NCBI RefSeq assembly: GCF_030815485.1
Contig: NZ_JAUSWV010000002.1
Coordinates: forward strand, 3,720,001 to 3,784,000
Length of the DNA stretch: 64,000 nucleotides
Origin: Streptomyces rishiriensis
Lineage (GTDB): Bacteria; Actinomycetota; Actinomycetes; Streptomycetales; Streptomycetaceae
Reading direction: 5' to 3'
Shown here: piece after piece, positions 7,351 through 15,635 of the stretch
Layout: each line of letters opens with the position of its first letter
Numbering within the stretch: position 1 is the first letter of the stretch
Made by a program: the position numbers and the translations under genes
Notes under the pieces: generated by a model
Seen by the model: only the letters and a program-made list of their open reading frames with translations
Told to the model about the DNA's origin: nothing
Databases searched by the model: none

Positions 7351-9456
7351 TCATCCGTCGGCGGAAGCGGAACCTTCGGTGTTGCGGTTGGTGAGGGCGC
7401 GGTGGACGCGGTCGCGGCCTACGACCATGCGGCCGTCGGACTTGTAGGGCTCCGCGCCGGCGTCCTCCAGGACGCGCTTGAGGTCGCCGGGCGTCCACGC
7501 GCCATAGGCGTCCGCGTTCAGGACGGTGAGTCGCTTGAGGACGTCGGCGGTCAGGACGCGGGACGCGTCGCCGAGGACGGCGAGGATGTCGGCGAGCGGG
7601 TCGCGGTCCTCGCTCCGGTCGATGGCGTGCAGGGTGGTGACGCCGTCGCGCAGGGCCTTGGCGCGGTTGGTGATGGCCTTGGCGCCGTCGTCGTCGATGT
7701 AGTGCGTGCGCACCGTGATGGACGCCTGCCCGGCTGGAATCTTGATGCCGTCGGAGGCGACGACCAGCGTTCCCTTGTCCAAGCCGGGGCGCAGCATGTT
7801 CGGCGCGGCCCCGCCGTCGACGGCCTTGTCCCCGAGCGCCATCCGGGCCTGCTGCTCGGTGCCCAGTGCGAGCGATGCCCGAGTGTGCGCGCCCTCGCGG
7901 ACGAGCTTGGGAAGGTTCTGGTCGGTGGGGTCCTGGGTGCCCTGCCACATCAGGACGTTGACCGCTCGCCCCTGGTTGTGGATTTTGCGGACGGCCATGA
8001 AGTAGCGGGAGGTGGCCTTGGATCCGCCGTAGGGGCGGCGGTCGTCGTCGACGGCCGGGCACATGAAGGCCACCTGTGCCTCGTCGACCACCACGATCAG
8101 CGGCGGGAACACGGTGCCGGGCGGGGCCTGGATGCGGCGGTTCATCTCCTCGACCGCGCTCTCGACCATCTCGGTGACCTGGATGACGTGCTCGTCGGTC
8201 GGGCCCTGGATGAGGGTCGAGGCGAGTCCGTCGAACATGGCCCAGTCGCCGACGCCCTTGAGGTCGCCCATGAGGAACTGCACCGACCGGTCCAGCGCGA
8301 CCCACAGCGCGAGAGAGCGCAAAGCCACGGTCTTGCCCTGGTTGGACAGACCCGTGATGAGCAGATGCCGCTGGTAGAGGCTGAGCGCGGCCGCGTCGCC
8401 GCGCAGGTCCTGCCCCCACGGGGCGCGGCCCTTGGCGTAGTCGGCGGTCATCGTCTCGTCCGTGACCAGCGGGGACGGACCGATCGGCTCGTCCAAGGCT
8501 CCGGAGTCGGCGACCCACAGCCGCACCGTCCGCGCGGCGGTCGGGATGGTGATGAACATCTCGTGCTCGTGCCGGGAGAGGTTCTCGGCGAGCTTGCGCC
8601 GCTTGCCCTGCACCTCGTTCGTCGACACCCCGGACGGGAGCGTGACGTCGACCTCCACTCCGCATCCGGCGATCCGGATCGGCCCGAGCATCGACGCGCC
8701 GGCGTCGCCCATCTCCTTGATCGCGTTGCGCAGCGCGGGCACTCCGAGGTCGCGCAGGGCCTTGACCACGATCGAGGGGGTGATCGGCTCGCCGTCGCCG
8801 TTGCGGACGGTGGCGGGCAGGGCCCAGGCGGGTGCGGCCTGCTGCTTGCTGCCGACCGCCCACAGCGCGAGCAGGGCGAGGAACGGGCCCAGGGTGACGG
8901 CCGGACCCCACACCACCTGAACGATCGTGATCAGCAGGTTGATGAAGTCCACGGCCGCCATGAGTGGGGTGACGACGTCGGACACGTCCTTGGTCGCGAT
9001 CGCCATGACGATGCCGAGGGCGACCAGACCGCCGATGCCCATCCCGGTGCCGACCAGCGCGCTCTTGCCCGCGTCGAGGGGCGAGTGGAGCAGGTCCATG
9101 CGGCGGCGGTGCCGGGCGTCGCGGTAGCGCTGGCCCCGCTCTTCCCACTCGGCGGCGAGTTCCATGTTCCCCGCGGCTTCCGCCGTGCGCATGTAGCGCT
9201 CGTAGCGGGCGGCGGTGCGGCCGTCCCAGGCGCGGCGGCCTACGATCCGGGCCCCGCCCACGACGTACAGGCTGTGGCGGGCGACCGTACGAGCGGCCGT
9301 CTTGGTGTGCTCGTGCGTGACGGCCGTCTTCACCGCGCGGCCGGAGCGGACCCACAGCGGGACGGGCGTCGGCGGGGCCGGGTCGGGGACGACGGTGAGC
9401 ACGGTCGGCCCGGCGGGGGTGGTGTCTTTGTACAGGTGAACGACGTTCTCGGACAT
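7351..9456 (-). CDS. tra: FtsK/SpoIIIE-like conjugal DNA translocase
   Basis: 701-residue membrane-associated motor of the TraB/TraSA type, which moves double-stranded element DNA between hyphae. Hydrophobic segments at about residues 160-230 (VALGIVMAIATKDVSD and LGPFLALLALWAVG) anchor it. The motor domain carries Walker A in ITGLSNQGKTVALRSL (about residue 370) and Walker B in PPLIVVVDEAQ (about 460). The last ~70 residues (TADVLKRLTVLNADAYGAW onward) look like the winged helix that reads 8-bp repeats. The ATG start has GAGGAG nine bases upstream. The C-terminal coding end lies next to the CCTCCCTG cluster. Confidence 0.93.
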   Translation of the reverse strand: MSENVVHLYKDTTPAGPTVLTVVPDPAPPTPVPLWVRSGRAVKTAVTHEHTKTAARTVARHSLYVVGGARIVGRRAWDGRTAARYERYMRTAEAAGNMELAAEWEERGQRYRDARHRRRMDLLHSPLDAGKSALVGTGMGIGGLVALGIVMAIATKDVSDVVTPLMAAVDFINLLITIVQVVWGPAVTLGPFLALLALWAVGSKQQAAPAWALPATVRNGDGEPITPSIVVKALRDLGVPALRNAIKEMGDAGASMLGPIRIAGCGVEVDVTLPSGVSTNEVQGKRRKLAENLSRHEHEMFITIPTAARTVRLWVADSGALDEPIGPSPLVTDETMTADYAKGRAPWGQDLRGDAAALSLYQRHLLITGLSNQGKTVALRSLALWVALDRSVQFLMGDLKGVGDWAMFDGLASTLIQGPTDEHVIQVTEMVESAVEEMNRRIQAPPGTVFPPLIVVVDEAQVAFMCPAVDDDRRPYGGSKATSRYFMAVRKIHNQGRAVNVLMWQGTQDPTDQNLPKLVREGAHTRASLALGTEQQARMALGDKAVDGGAAPNMLRPGLDKGTLVVASDGIKIPAGQASITVRTHYIDDDGAKAITNRAKALRDGVTTLHAIDRSEDRDPLADILAVLGDASRVLTADVLKRLTVLNADAYGAWTPGDLKRVLEDAGAEPYKSDGRMVVGRDRVHRALTNRNTEGSASADG

Positions 9457-9569
9457 GCGGAAGTCTCCTCAACACCCCACGGCGGGGGCGGGTAAAGGCA
9501 TGCGGAAGGAAGCAGGCCGGGACGGGTGCGGGCCGTCCCGACGGGTGGTTCACGTGCTGTGGGCGGGTG

Positions 9570-9887
9570 TCACCACCAGCCGGAGGACTTCTTGGCGGCC
9601 TTGGCCTTGGCGTGCTCGTTCACGACGCGCTGGCGTTCGGTCGTGAGCGCGGCGATCTCCGCGACCAGTCGGGTCTCCGCCGCGTTCCAGGCGGTCTCCA
9701 GCTTGCGTTCCGCGCGGGTCGGGGCCTCGCCGCGCAGCACGCGGTAGGAGCCGCCGGCGAGACCGGCCAGGACGGCGCGTCGCTCGCGGCTGTCCAGCGG
9801 CCACATCTCCCGGTCGCGGACGGCGTCCAGCTTGCGCATCGTCTTGTGGATCTCGCGGTCGAGACGGCGGGTGTCGGGCTTGCCCAT
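9570..9887 (-). CDS. Small charged coiled-coil protein of the AICE
   Basis: 105-residue, strongly charged and helical protein (for example RRLDREIHKTMRKLDAVRDR and VAEIAALTTERQRVVNEHAK) ending in SSGWW. No family recognised. The start ATG 9887 is preceded by GGGAG, and longer frames upstream lie inside the methyltransferase gene. It is the last gene of the leftward group spd-dcm before tra. A structural or DNA-binding accessory role is possible, but the sequence does not show one. Confidence 0.7.
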   Translation of the reverse strand: MGKPDTRRLDREIHKTMRKLDAVRDREMWPLDSRERRAVLAGLAGGSYRVLRGEAPTRAERKLETAWNAAETRLVAEIAALTTERQRVVNEHAKAKAAKKSSGWW

Positions 9888-9925
9888 GGTCGGTACTCCC
9901 TTGAGGGATGTGTGATGGCAGAGGG

Positions 9926-10960
9926 TCAGGCGGCTTGCAGGTGGGGTCGTCCGGGCGCGTGGGCGAGGCGCTCGCGCAGGACGGAGAGGGCGTGGGAGGC
10001 CTGGACTGGGACCACGCCGTTGCCCAGGGCTTTGAGCTGGGCGGTGCGGGACAGGCCGGGGACGGCGGTGACGTGGCCGAGGTTCAGGCCCATCAACCAT
10101 TCGACGAACGCGGGACTCAGGCGTCCTCGATCGTCAGTTGCCCAAGGGGCACGTCGCCTGGTGACCGCTTCCCACCGGCCGATGGCGGGGGCGAAGCGTC
10201 CCCAGTCGACGTCCGGGTCAGCGGCAGCACCACCTGAGACAGAGGGGGTCGCCATCCCTCGCTCGCACGACGGCCCGGCGTGCCGGTGTCCGATGCGCGG
10301 GGCGTCGGCAGCAGGTCGGCGATGCCCGGCAGCAGGAGTTTCCCCTGCCCGTTCCTGCGGTTGCCGTGCGAGTTCTGCACGGTCGGTGTCGGCAGCAGCG
10401 CGACGGCCGTGCGTAGGTCCGGTCCGCCCGTCCCGTGTGTTCCGGCGCCGTTGGTGTCCGAGGTGCGGGGCGTCGGCAGCAACGGCGAGGAGGAAGAGCC
10501 GGCGGCGTTCGTGCGGAGCGCCGACCTGGTCCGCGCGTACAACGAGCCATTCCGCATCGAACCCGAGGCGGGCAAGGTCGGCGAGGACGTCGGCAAACCC
10601 AAGTCGAAGGTGTCCTGCGACGTTCTCAAAGACCGCGTATCGGGGTCGTAGAACGCGAAGGGCGTCCGCGATGTACGGCCAGATGTGCCGCTCATCCGCT
10701 GTTCCTTTCCGCCGTCCGGCGACGCTGAAGGGCTGACAGGGATACCCGCCGGTCAGGACGTCCACCGGGGCGACGTCGCGCCAGTCGAGCGCGGTGATGT
10801 CCCCCAGGTTCGAAACCCCGGGGAAGTGGTGGGCGAGGATCCGAGCGGCGCCGGGGTCGACGTCGGCCACCCACGCCAACTCCCCGCCGAACACGGACTG
10901 CACGGCCATGTCCAGACCGCCGTAGCCGGTGCACACCGAACCGATCCGCAGCGCGCTCAC
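9926..10960 (-). CDS. DNA cytosine-5 methyltransferase
   Basis: 344-residue C5 methyltransferase with the ordered motifs of the family. Motif I is CTGYGGLDMAV (residues 10-20), the catalytic PCQ box is GGYPCQPFS with Cys75, ENV is at 112-114, and QVGAPHERRR (145-154) is motif VIII. The variable target-recognition region follows, then the C-terminal LGNGVVPVQA motif. It would protect element DNA from host restriction. Start GTG 10960 overlaps the upstream spd stop by four bases, implying coupling; an in-frame ATG 15 bases further up is less likely. Between about 10117 and 10695 a second frame is also open and better in codon use, and the enzyme frame there is rich in unusual codons (CTT, GTT, CGA, TTT). 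Confidence 0.92.
   Translation of the reverse strand: MSALRIGSVCTGYGGLDMAVQSVFGGELAWVADVDPGAARILAHHFPGVSNLGDITALDWRDVAPVDVLTGGYPCQPFSVAGRRKGTADERHIWPYIADALRVLRPRYAVFENVAGHLRLGFADVLADLARLGFDAEWLVVRADQVGAPHERRRLFLLAVAADAPHLGHQRRRNTRDGRTGPTHGRRAAADTDRAELARQPQERAGETPAAGHRRPAADAPRIGHRHAGPSCERGMATPSVSGGAAADPDVDWGRFAPAIGRWEAVTRRRAPWATDDRGRLSPAFVEWLMGLNLGHVTAVPGLSRTAQLKALGNGVVPVQASHALSVLRERLAHAPGRPHLQAA
10117..10695 (-). CDS. Out-of-frame ORF nested in the methyltransferase gene
   Basis: 192-codon ORF lying wholly inside the dcm-type gene in another frame of the same strand. ATG 10695 is preceded by GAAAGGA with seven bases between. Over the first 65 codons I count 55 ending in G or C, against 45 for the methyltransferase frame in the same stretch; the nested frame therefore has the more Streptomyces-like codon use. 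The N-terminal third looks like a folded protein (SRTPFAFYDPDTRSLRTSQD), and the rest carries a repeated LLPTPxxSD motif. From memory, similar LLPTPT-repeat proteins are annotated beside cytosine methyltransferases in actinobacterial phages. The function is unknown, possibly linked to the target-recognition region. It could be an overlapping gene or a passive consequence of a repeat-rich recognition domain. Confidence 0.5.
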   Translation of the reverse strand: MSGTSGRTSRTPFAFYDPDTRSLRTSQDTFDLGLPTSSPTLPASGSMRNGSLYARTRSALRTNAAGSSSSPLLPTPRTSDTNGAGTHGTGGPDLRTAVALLPTPTVQNSHGNRRNGQGKLLLPGIADLLPTPRASDTGTPGRRASEGWRPPLSQVVLPLTRTSTGDASPPPSAGGKRSPGDVPLGQLTIEDA

Positions 10961-11811
10961 GCGACGCGCTTCCACGCGGCCCGCAGGCGCACCTCTGAAG
11001 CGGAGTGGCCGGCCGTGCGGAAGCGGATGGCCATCTCGCGATAGGACAGGGCCGGGGTCTGGCTGTGGCGGATCGTGTCGACCAGCGCGTCAAGCTCCGC
11101 GTCGGTGAGCGCGGGCCCTGCCTCCAGGGCGGGAACGGGCTCGGTCGGGCCCCAGACGGGGAGTTCCCATCGGGGTGTGACGTCGGGTGTGACGCGGGTC
11201 GTCACGCTGGTCAGCGCCCTGCCCGTGTCCTCCCCGGCGCGCGCCTTCTCCAGGGTCGACCAGGCTCCGGCGAGGGTGGCGGCGGTGTGGGCCTGGACGC
11301 GGGCGACGCGCGCCCCGGCCTGCGTCACGGCCGTCAGCCGCGTCTCCTCCGTGGACGCTTCCGCCCGCAGCCGGGCACGTGCCACGGCCGCCTCGTCGCG
11401 GGCGTCCTGCTGGATACTGCGGATCGCGCCGATCGCGGACGGGGTGAGCGCGGTGTGTTCCCACAGGCTGTGGACGAGCCACAACGCTTTGGCCGCGAGC
11501 GGCAGCCACGCCACGGCGAGCCACGCGCCGGTGGAGTGGTGGGCGGTGAGCGCGTGTGCGACCAGGACGCCGGTGGCGAGCAGGCCGAAGCTCCAGCCGA
11601 CGGCGGTCATCGTGCGGCTGTGGTCGCCCTGCGCGGCCAGGCGGCGTTCGTAGGCGAGGGTGGCAAGCCATCCCCCGTCGATGCCGATACCGACGACCAG
11701 CGCAACCGGCCACGGCATCGCGCTGCCGAGCCACATCACGACCACAGCCAGGGTGAGGACCATGGACACGGCAGTCATCGCGACGGCCGGCAGCGCCGTC
11801 CTGGCCTTCAC
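10957..11811 (-). CDS. Spread-type membrane protein with C-terminal helical domain
   Basis: 284-residue protein with three to four membrane segments in the first 130 residues (TAVSMVLTLAVVVMWLGSAM, PVALVVGIGIDGGWLATLAY, GWSFGLLATGVLVAHALTAH, then LAVAWLPLAAKALWLV). A long helical part follows, and a C-terminal helix-turn-helix-like segment (TPALSYREMAIRFRTAGHSA) closes it. This architecture matches Spd/DUF2637-type proteins of Streptomyces plasmids and AICEs, proposed to help spread DNA across septa with the translocase. Start GTG 11811 overlaps the preceding gene by four bases, and its stop overlaps the methyltransferase start by four bases, so three genes form one coupled block. Confidence 0.8.
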   Translation of the reverse strand: MKARTALPAVAMTAVSMVLTLAVVVMWLGSAMPWPVALVVGIGIDGGWLATLAYERRLAAQGDHSRTMTAVGWSFGLLATGVLVAHALTAHHSTGAWLAVAWLPLAAKALWLVHSLWEHTALTPSAIGAIRSIQQDARDEAAVARARLRAEASTEETRLTAVTQAGARVARVQAHTAATLAGAWSTLEKARAGEDTGRALTSVTTRVTPDVTPRWELPVWGPTEPVPALEAGPALTDAELDALVDTIRHSQTPALSYREMAIRFRTAGHSASEVRLRAAWKRVA

Positions 11812-12077
11812 GCCGCACCGCCCGCCGTGCTCGCGTCGGCCGTGCGGTTGGCCAGGTCCCGCCGCGCGGCGAGCACCCGGTTACGGGCCCGGCGGATGCG
11901 GCGGGTATCGACCTCGTTCTCGGGGTGGTCCATGGCCTTGATCTGCGCGTCGAGCAAGTCGACCTCCGCCAGGATCAGCGGGGACTCCAGCTCGATCGCG
12001 TCCAGCTCCGCGAGCGTCGGCTCCATGAAGTCGGCGAACGCGGTAACAGCTTCCTGAACAGTGACGATGTGATCCAT
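11808..12077 (-). CDS. Small acidic AICE protein (DUF6284-like)
   Basis: 89-residue protein, acidic in its first half (DFMEPTLAELDAIELESPLI) and basic in its second (TRRIRRARNRVLAARRDL). From memory it resembles the DUF6284 proteins that commonly open the spd operon of Streptomyces integrative elements; the role is unknown. It is the first gene of the leftward transcript, 453 bp from the divergent GntR gene. Its stop overlaps the next gene by four bases. A GAAGGA lies rather far (about 13 bases) upstream of the ATG. Confidence 0.72.
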   Translation of the reverse strand: MDHIVTVQEAVTAFADFMEPTLAELDAIELESPLILAEVDLLDAQIKAMDHPENEVDTRRIRRARNRVLAARRDLANRTADASTAGGAA

Positions 12078-12116
12078 TGGGTCGTGTGTCCTTCCAGAGG
12101 TGGACGGCCCGAACAG

Positions 12117-12144
12117 CGGCCCCGGTGTTCCAGCACCGGGGCCG
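12117..12144. other. GC-rich hairpin in the spd operon leader
   Basis: A perfect 11-bp stem (12117-12127 with 12134-12144, six-base loop) lies 40 bp upstream of the leftward 89-residue gene, inside its probable leader. It has no T-run. It could attenuate leftward transfer transcription or be a protein-binding inverted repeat. The rest of 12145-12440 holds nothing I recognise. Confidence 0.45.
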
Positions 12145-12445
12145 CGTGCCGTGGAAGTCGGAACATCCGGCTCCCCTCAGCGCTGCTTGTCCGAGACGAG
12201 CAGCGGAGGTAACCGGCCGCCGCATGAAGCGGAGGTGCGGTGAGGTCCAGCTGTCTCCTTCGGGAACGCGGGCTCCCGGTGCAGGCGTATGGAGACGTGA
12301 CCTTTCGGTCTAAGCCCTCCCGAATGACCAGGGTCGGGGGCGCCCTCGGCCCGCTCTGTCCCGGGCCCCTTGACCTCGAACAGGCCCTAAATGAGGGCGC
12401 ATTGAGGTCCACACCCTCCGATCCGTCGTTCCGACCGGCGGGCAC

Positions 12446-12521
12446 TTCCCTAAGGTTCCCTAGGGTTCCCTGCGGTGTCAAGCGGTAAGCTAGGGAACCT
12501 CAGGGAAGTGACGACAGGGAG
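12446..12521 (+). promoter_or_regulatory. Phased operator array upstream of the GntR regulator
   Basis: TTCCCT occurs at 12446, 12456 and 12466, exactly 10 bp apart. After 20 bp the complement AGGGAA appears at 12492 and 12502, again 10 bp apart, with AGGGAG at 12516. The array ends nine bases before the regulator start. Helical phasing and dyad symmetry point to cooperative binding of a dimeric repressor, most simply the GntR/UTRA protein itself. Such regulators (KorSA type) autoregulate and repress transfer genes. Confidence 0.7.
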
Positions 12522-12529
12522 CGGGCAAC

Positions 12530-13288
12530 ATGGCAGGCCAGGCCGACAATCGGGCGCCGTACGCGAAGATTGCAGCCCACTACATGGAGCTGATTACGTC
12601 TGGTCAGCTCCAGCCAGGAACCCTCTTGCCGAGCATCAAGAACCTCTCGGAAGAGTGGAAGGTGAGCACGGCGACAGCCGAGAAGGCCCTACGCAAGCTG
12701 CGCAACGAAGGGCTTGTCCGTGGCATCCACGGCATCGGCACTGAAGTGCTCGACCGGCCGGCTCCGATGTCTTCGGGAGCTCAGCGGCAGGACCGGGGAC
12801 GCCGTACCGGATCTAGCTGGGGAGCAGGCGAAAGGTCCGACTCTCACCAGGCGGCCGTAGTGCCGGCACCCGCAGAAGTGGCGCAGGCACTCGACATCGA
12901 GCCTGGCTCAGACGTCATCAGCCGTAGCCGGGTATACAGGGACCGGCACGGCATCGTGGCCCACAGCACCTCGTGGATTCCCACTCGGTACGGAAAGCTG
13001 ATTCCTCAGCTTGCGGCGAGTGAGCGTCTGACTGGGGGAACTTCGCTCCAGCTCATCGCCCAGGCAACCGGCCGCCCGATCAGTCATCGCATTGACACGG
13101 CCTCAGCCCGTCTGCTGACCCCGGAGTACGCACGGCTGTTGGAGCTGGACGCTGACAACCTGCCGGCGGAACCGGTAGTTGTGATGACAGCGAAGTTCCT
13201 CGACAGCGAGGGCACCATCGTGGAATACGGCGTGGACCTTGGGGGACCCAGCCGGACCTGGCGCACAGAATCGGAGGTCTCCCCGTGA
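12530..13288 (+). CDS. GntR/UTRA transcriptional regulator (KorSA-like)
   Basis: 252-residue HutC-subfamily regulator. Residues about 8-72 form a GntR winged helix (PYAKIAAHYMELITSGQLQP, then LSEEWKVSTATAEKALRKL). A linker follows, and from about 105 a UTRA ligand-binding domain (SRSRVYRDRHGIVAHSTSWI, TGRPISHRIDTASARLL). In pSAM2-type AICEs the equivalent, KorSA, represses the replication-transfer activator and itself. The phased TTCCCT/AGGGAA array directly upstream fits autoregulation. GGGAG lies six bases before the ATG. The last four bases overlap the next gene (GTGA), so regulator and kinase are made together. Confidence 0.88.
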   Translation: MAGQADNRAPYAKIAAHYMELITSGQLQPGTLLPSIKNLSEEWKVSTATAEKALRKLRNEGLVRGIHGIGTEVLDRPAPMSSGAQRQDRGRRTGSSWGAGERSDSHQAAVVPAPAEVAQALDIEPGSDVISRSRVYRDRHGIVAHSTSWIPTRYGKLIPQLAASERLTGGTSLQLIAQATGRPISHRIDTASARLLTPEYARLLELDADNLPAEPVVVMTAKFLDSEGTIVEYGVDLGGPSRTWRTESEVSP

Positions 13289-13962
13289 CGGTCATGGATG
13301 ACACGCTCGCGAGCGTGCTCGAGGACCGCCTAGATGCCCTGCTTGCGGCTCACAGAGCTGGCACAATCACGCCCGACGCCGAAGCGGAGATGGCCGCCAT
13401 CTCCCGAACCATGACGAGACCGATGCCCCCACGCCCACCGTTCTGTGTCCTGATGGCCGGCCTCCCCGGGTCCGGCAAGACGACTTTGTCCCGCGCTCTC
13501 ACGGATCGCGGGTTCATACGGCTGTGCCCCGATGAAGAGATGTTCCGCCGACACGGCGTCTACGGGGTGGACTTTCCCCGGGGCGTCTTCCCCACCCTTG
13601 AGCGGCCGGTCCTGGAAGACGTGGCTGCCGACCTCGGGGAACAGCTCAAAGCTGGACACGATGTCGTCGTTGACCACGGCTTTTGGACACCAGAGGATCG
13701 GGCAAGGTGGCGAGGGATTGCCATCGATGCTGGTGCCACGCCGGTACTCGTCTACCTCGCAGCCAGCCACGATGAGCTGTGGGCGAGGATCAGCAAGCGC
13801 AACGACTTCCACGCGAACGATCCCAACTCGATCTACTTCTCCGAGAGCGACCTACAGCGGTACCGCACTCGGTTCATCCCCCCTCAGACAGACGAACCCC
13901 ATCTGCTGTACGACGGTGACCCTGCGGTCGTAGTCGCGCTCTTGGATGCCTCCAACCTCTGA
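13285..13962 (+). CDS. AAA_33-type P-loop kinase
   Basis: 225-residue cytoplasmic protein with a clear P-loop nucleotide-kinase core. Walker A is LMAGLPGSGKTTLSRAL (residues 57-73), the following strand is FIRLCPDEE, and a DHGFW box follows the second strand (DVVVDHGFW). A lid arginine/acidic region (WARISKRNDFHAND) completes it. Small-molecule kinases, nucleic-acid kinases and zeta-type toxins share this fold, so the substrate cannot be read from sequence. The GTG start overlaps the GntR stop, with GGAGGT six bases upstream. In pSAM2 the corresponding position holds immunity or activator functions. A terminator-like hairpin follows at 14015. Confidence 0.8.
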   Translation: MTVMDDTLASVLEDRLDALLAAHRAGTITPDAEAEMAAISRTMTRPMPPRPPFCVLMAGLPGSGKTTLSRALTDRGFIRLCPDEEMFRRHGVYGVDFPRGVFPTLERPVLEDVAADLGEQLKAGHDVVVDHGFWTPEDRARWRGIAIDAGATPVLVYLAASHDELWARISKRNDFHANDPNSIYFSESDLQRYRTRFIPPQTDEPHLLYDGDPAVVVALLDASNL

Positions 13963-14014
13963 CAACCAAAGGCAGACGCGCAGATCAGTCGGGCAGCGCT
14001 CCGTCTCGTTCACC

Positions 14015-14055
14015 CCCGTCCGGAGCCATTCGCTGCGGGCTACGCTCCGGACGGG
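14015..14055 (+). terminator. Terminator after the regulator-kinase operon
   Basis: A 12-bp stem (14015-14026 with 14044-14055) with a 17-base loop begins about 50 bp after the kinase stop. It separates the rightward control operon from the converging cargo operon that ends at 14190. Confidence 0.65.
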
Positions 14056-14189
14056 CGGGCAAGAATGGATGAGGTTGAACGGCTACATCTCTGTCCTAAC
14101 TTGCAGAACATGCCTATACCGCAAGAGGCGAGCGCTACTCACAGGGATATGGGTCGCGACTGTATCGACACAACGCCTGATGCATTTCC

Positions 14190-15632
14190 TTATTCATGGA
14201 GAGCCCCCGCATGGCCACCATTATGGTTCCACCACGGGAAACGCTCGTCTGCAGTAACAAATCTCTGGAATGAGCTCAACAATCTCGGAGAGGCCTGATG
14301 GAGAAGGTCCAGGCCTAAGTAGGCCAACAGATGTAGGCCGATTGAAGACTTCACAGACTCTACCGCGAAACGGTCGAAATCAACTTCGACGTTGTGGCGA
14401 GACCTGGGCCATCGGAGTTCAACAGCCATGACCCTGGCGAACTCCCCTAGCGCTTCAGAAAGCGCCTGCATGTTCATAGACTCAGGCAGGCCTTCAGTGG
14501 TGCTGCTCCGAATTCTGGTCTTACTTCCTGGGGATGTGAACTCGATGCCTTCAATCCCGTATCGATCTAGGCGATGCTCAATCTCAAACCAACGCGGAGC
14601 GATCCCGAGTTCGGTTCGGTGAGCGATTTGGCGTCGATCGTCGACGAATTTGAAGTCAACATCGCCGCATCGAAGATGCAAGTGAGAATCCGAGACTTCC
14701 CAGTAGGGCGGGCCGTCGAGCTCATCGAACAGGTTCGGTTGAACTCGGTCGACCGCCGCACCGCGCGCATTGAGACGATCCAGATTCGCGTTTATGAGCA
14801 AGTTGAGGTTGCTACTGCCTCGCCAATACTCCAGATCCTGCAGGTGCCCAAGCTCAAGGTTTTCTCCAAGATTCCTCCAGAAGTCATTATTGACTACGTC
14901 TTCCAAGGAAAGAAGAAAGGGAAGGATTTGGGTCAATTCTCCCGAAGATAGGGAGGCAACTGTTTCGTGAGTTCCAGGAAAGTTTTCTGCGTCACCGCCC
15001 TGACTGACCCACATGACTTGCATAACGCGCTCGATACGGGAGGAGAACGCCGGTGCGAGGTGGTTGCTCAGCGCCCTGACGCTGGCCGCTACCTCTTGCC
15101 CGTCTAGCCTCGCAAGGGCAGCGTCAGCAGACGATACAGCCCTCTGTACCCCTGCGGCTGAATCGCCGACGAGGTATCCCTTTCCACCCTGCAACAGGGA
15201 TGCCTTAAGCATCTGAGTTACCGGAGTGCGCGAGTCTTCCCTGGAGATAGACTCAAGCGTAGAGGTACTTGAGAGAAGGCAGTCGTCGTACTCGCGAGCC
15301 ACGGATTCCGACTCGCGTGGGGGACGTTGGCCGCTGGCGATGGCGATGAATGCGGGTGAATCTTCGTGGAGACTTTTCAAGTCTCTTTGAATCAACGGCG
15401 CATCCACACTGAACCTGAGATAGATGTCGCGAGTTGGCCTCTGCCCCCCAGAGCCCCAAGTCAACACAAAGTCCGGAATGAATGTGTGATTGAAGTAGTC
15501 GGTGGCCTTGATCTCGGTTTTTGGGTCAAGAGATTGAAGTTCGCGCGCCACAGCGTGCTTGACGTCCCGAATCGCCGCTTCAGGGGAAGCCTGATGAAGA
15601 GCGTTCTGGATTTGGGCGTCAATCGTCTTCAT
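14190..15632 (-). CDS. Cargo protein of unknown family, 480 residues (partner B)
   Basis: Large soluble protein that I do not recognise. The N-terminus (residues about 12-80) has an alpha-beta pattern with PDFVLTW followed by RDIYLRFS. This resembles the first strands of PD-(D/E)XK nucleases, but with Arg-Phe where Glu-x-Lys is expected, so it may be a degenerate nuclease fold. The centre is helical with a Gly-rich turn (LLQGGKGYLVGDSAAGVQRA). The C-terminal third includes a predicted beta-rich part (DSHLHLRCGDVDFKFVDDR). No membrane segments are seen. It follows partner A with three bases between, so the two are one operon. Base composition is clearly lower in GC than the rest of the element. 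A role in defence or element competition is a guess from position. Confidence 0.75.
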   Translation of the reverse strand: MKTIDAQIQNALHQASPEAAIRDVKHAVARELQSLDPKTEIKATDYFNHTFIPDFVLTWGSGGQRPTRDIYLRFSVDAPLIQRDLKSLHEDSPAFIAIASGQRPPRESESVAREYDDCLLSSTSTLESISREDSRTPVTQMLKASLLQGGKGYLVGDSAAGVQRAVSSADAALARLDGQEVAASVRALSNHLAPAFSSRIERVMQVMWVSQGGDAENFPGTHETVASLSSGELTQILPFLLSLEDVVNNDFWRNLGENLELGHLQDLEYWRGSSNLNLLINANLDRLNARGAAVDRVQPNLFDELDGPPYWEVSDSHLHLRCGDVDFKFVDDRRQIAHRTELGIAPRWFEIEHRLDRYGIEGIEFTSPGSKTRIRSSTTEGLPESMNMQALSEALGEFARVMAVELRWPRSRHNVEVDFDRFAVESVKSSIGLHLLAYLGLDLLHQASPRLLSSFQRFVTADERFPWWNHNGGHAGALHE

Positions 15633-15635
15633 AGC

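Noticed and set aside
13946..14298. Short frames between the kinase and the cargo operon.
   Set aside because: They cover a terminator hairpin and the antisense end of the cargo gene; no start signals or protein-like composition.
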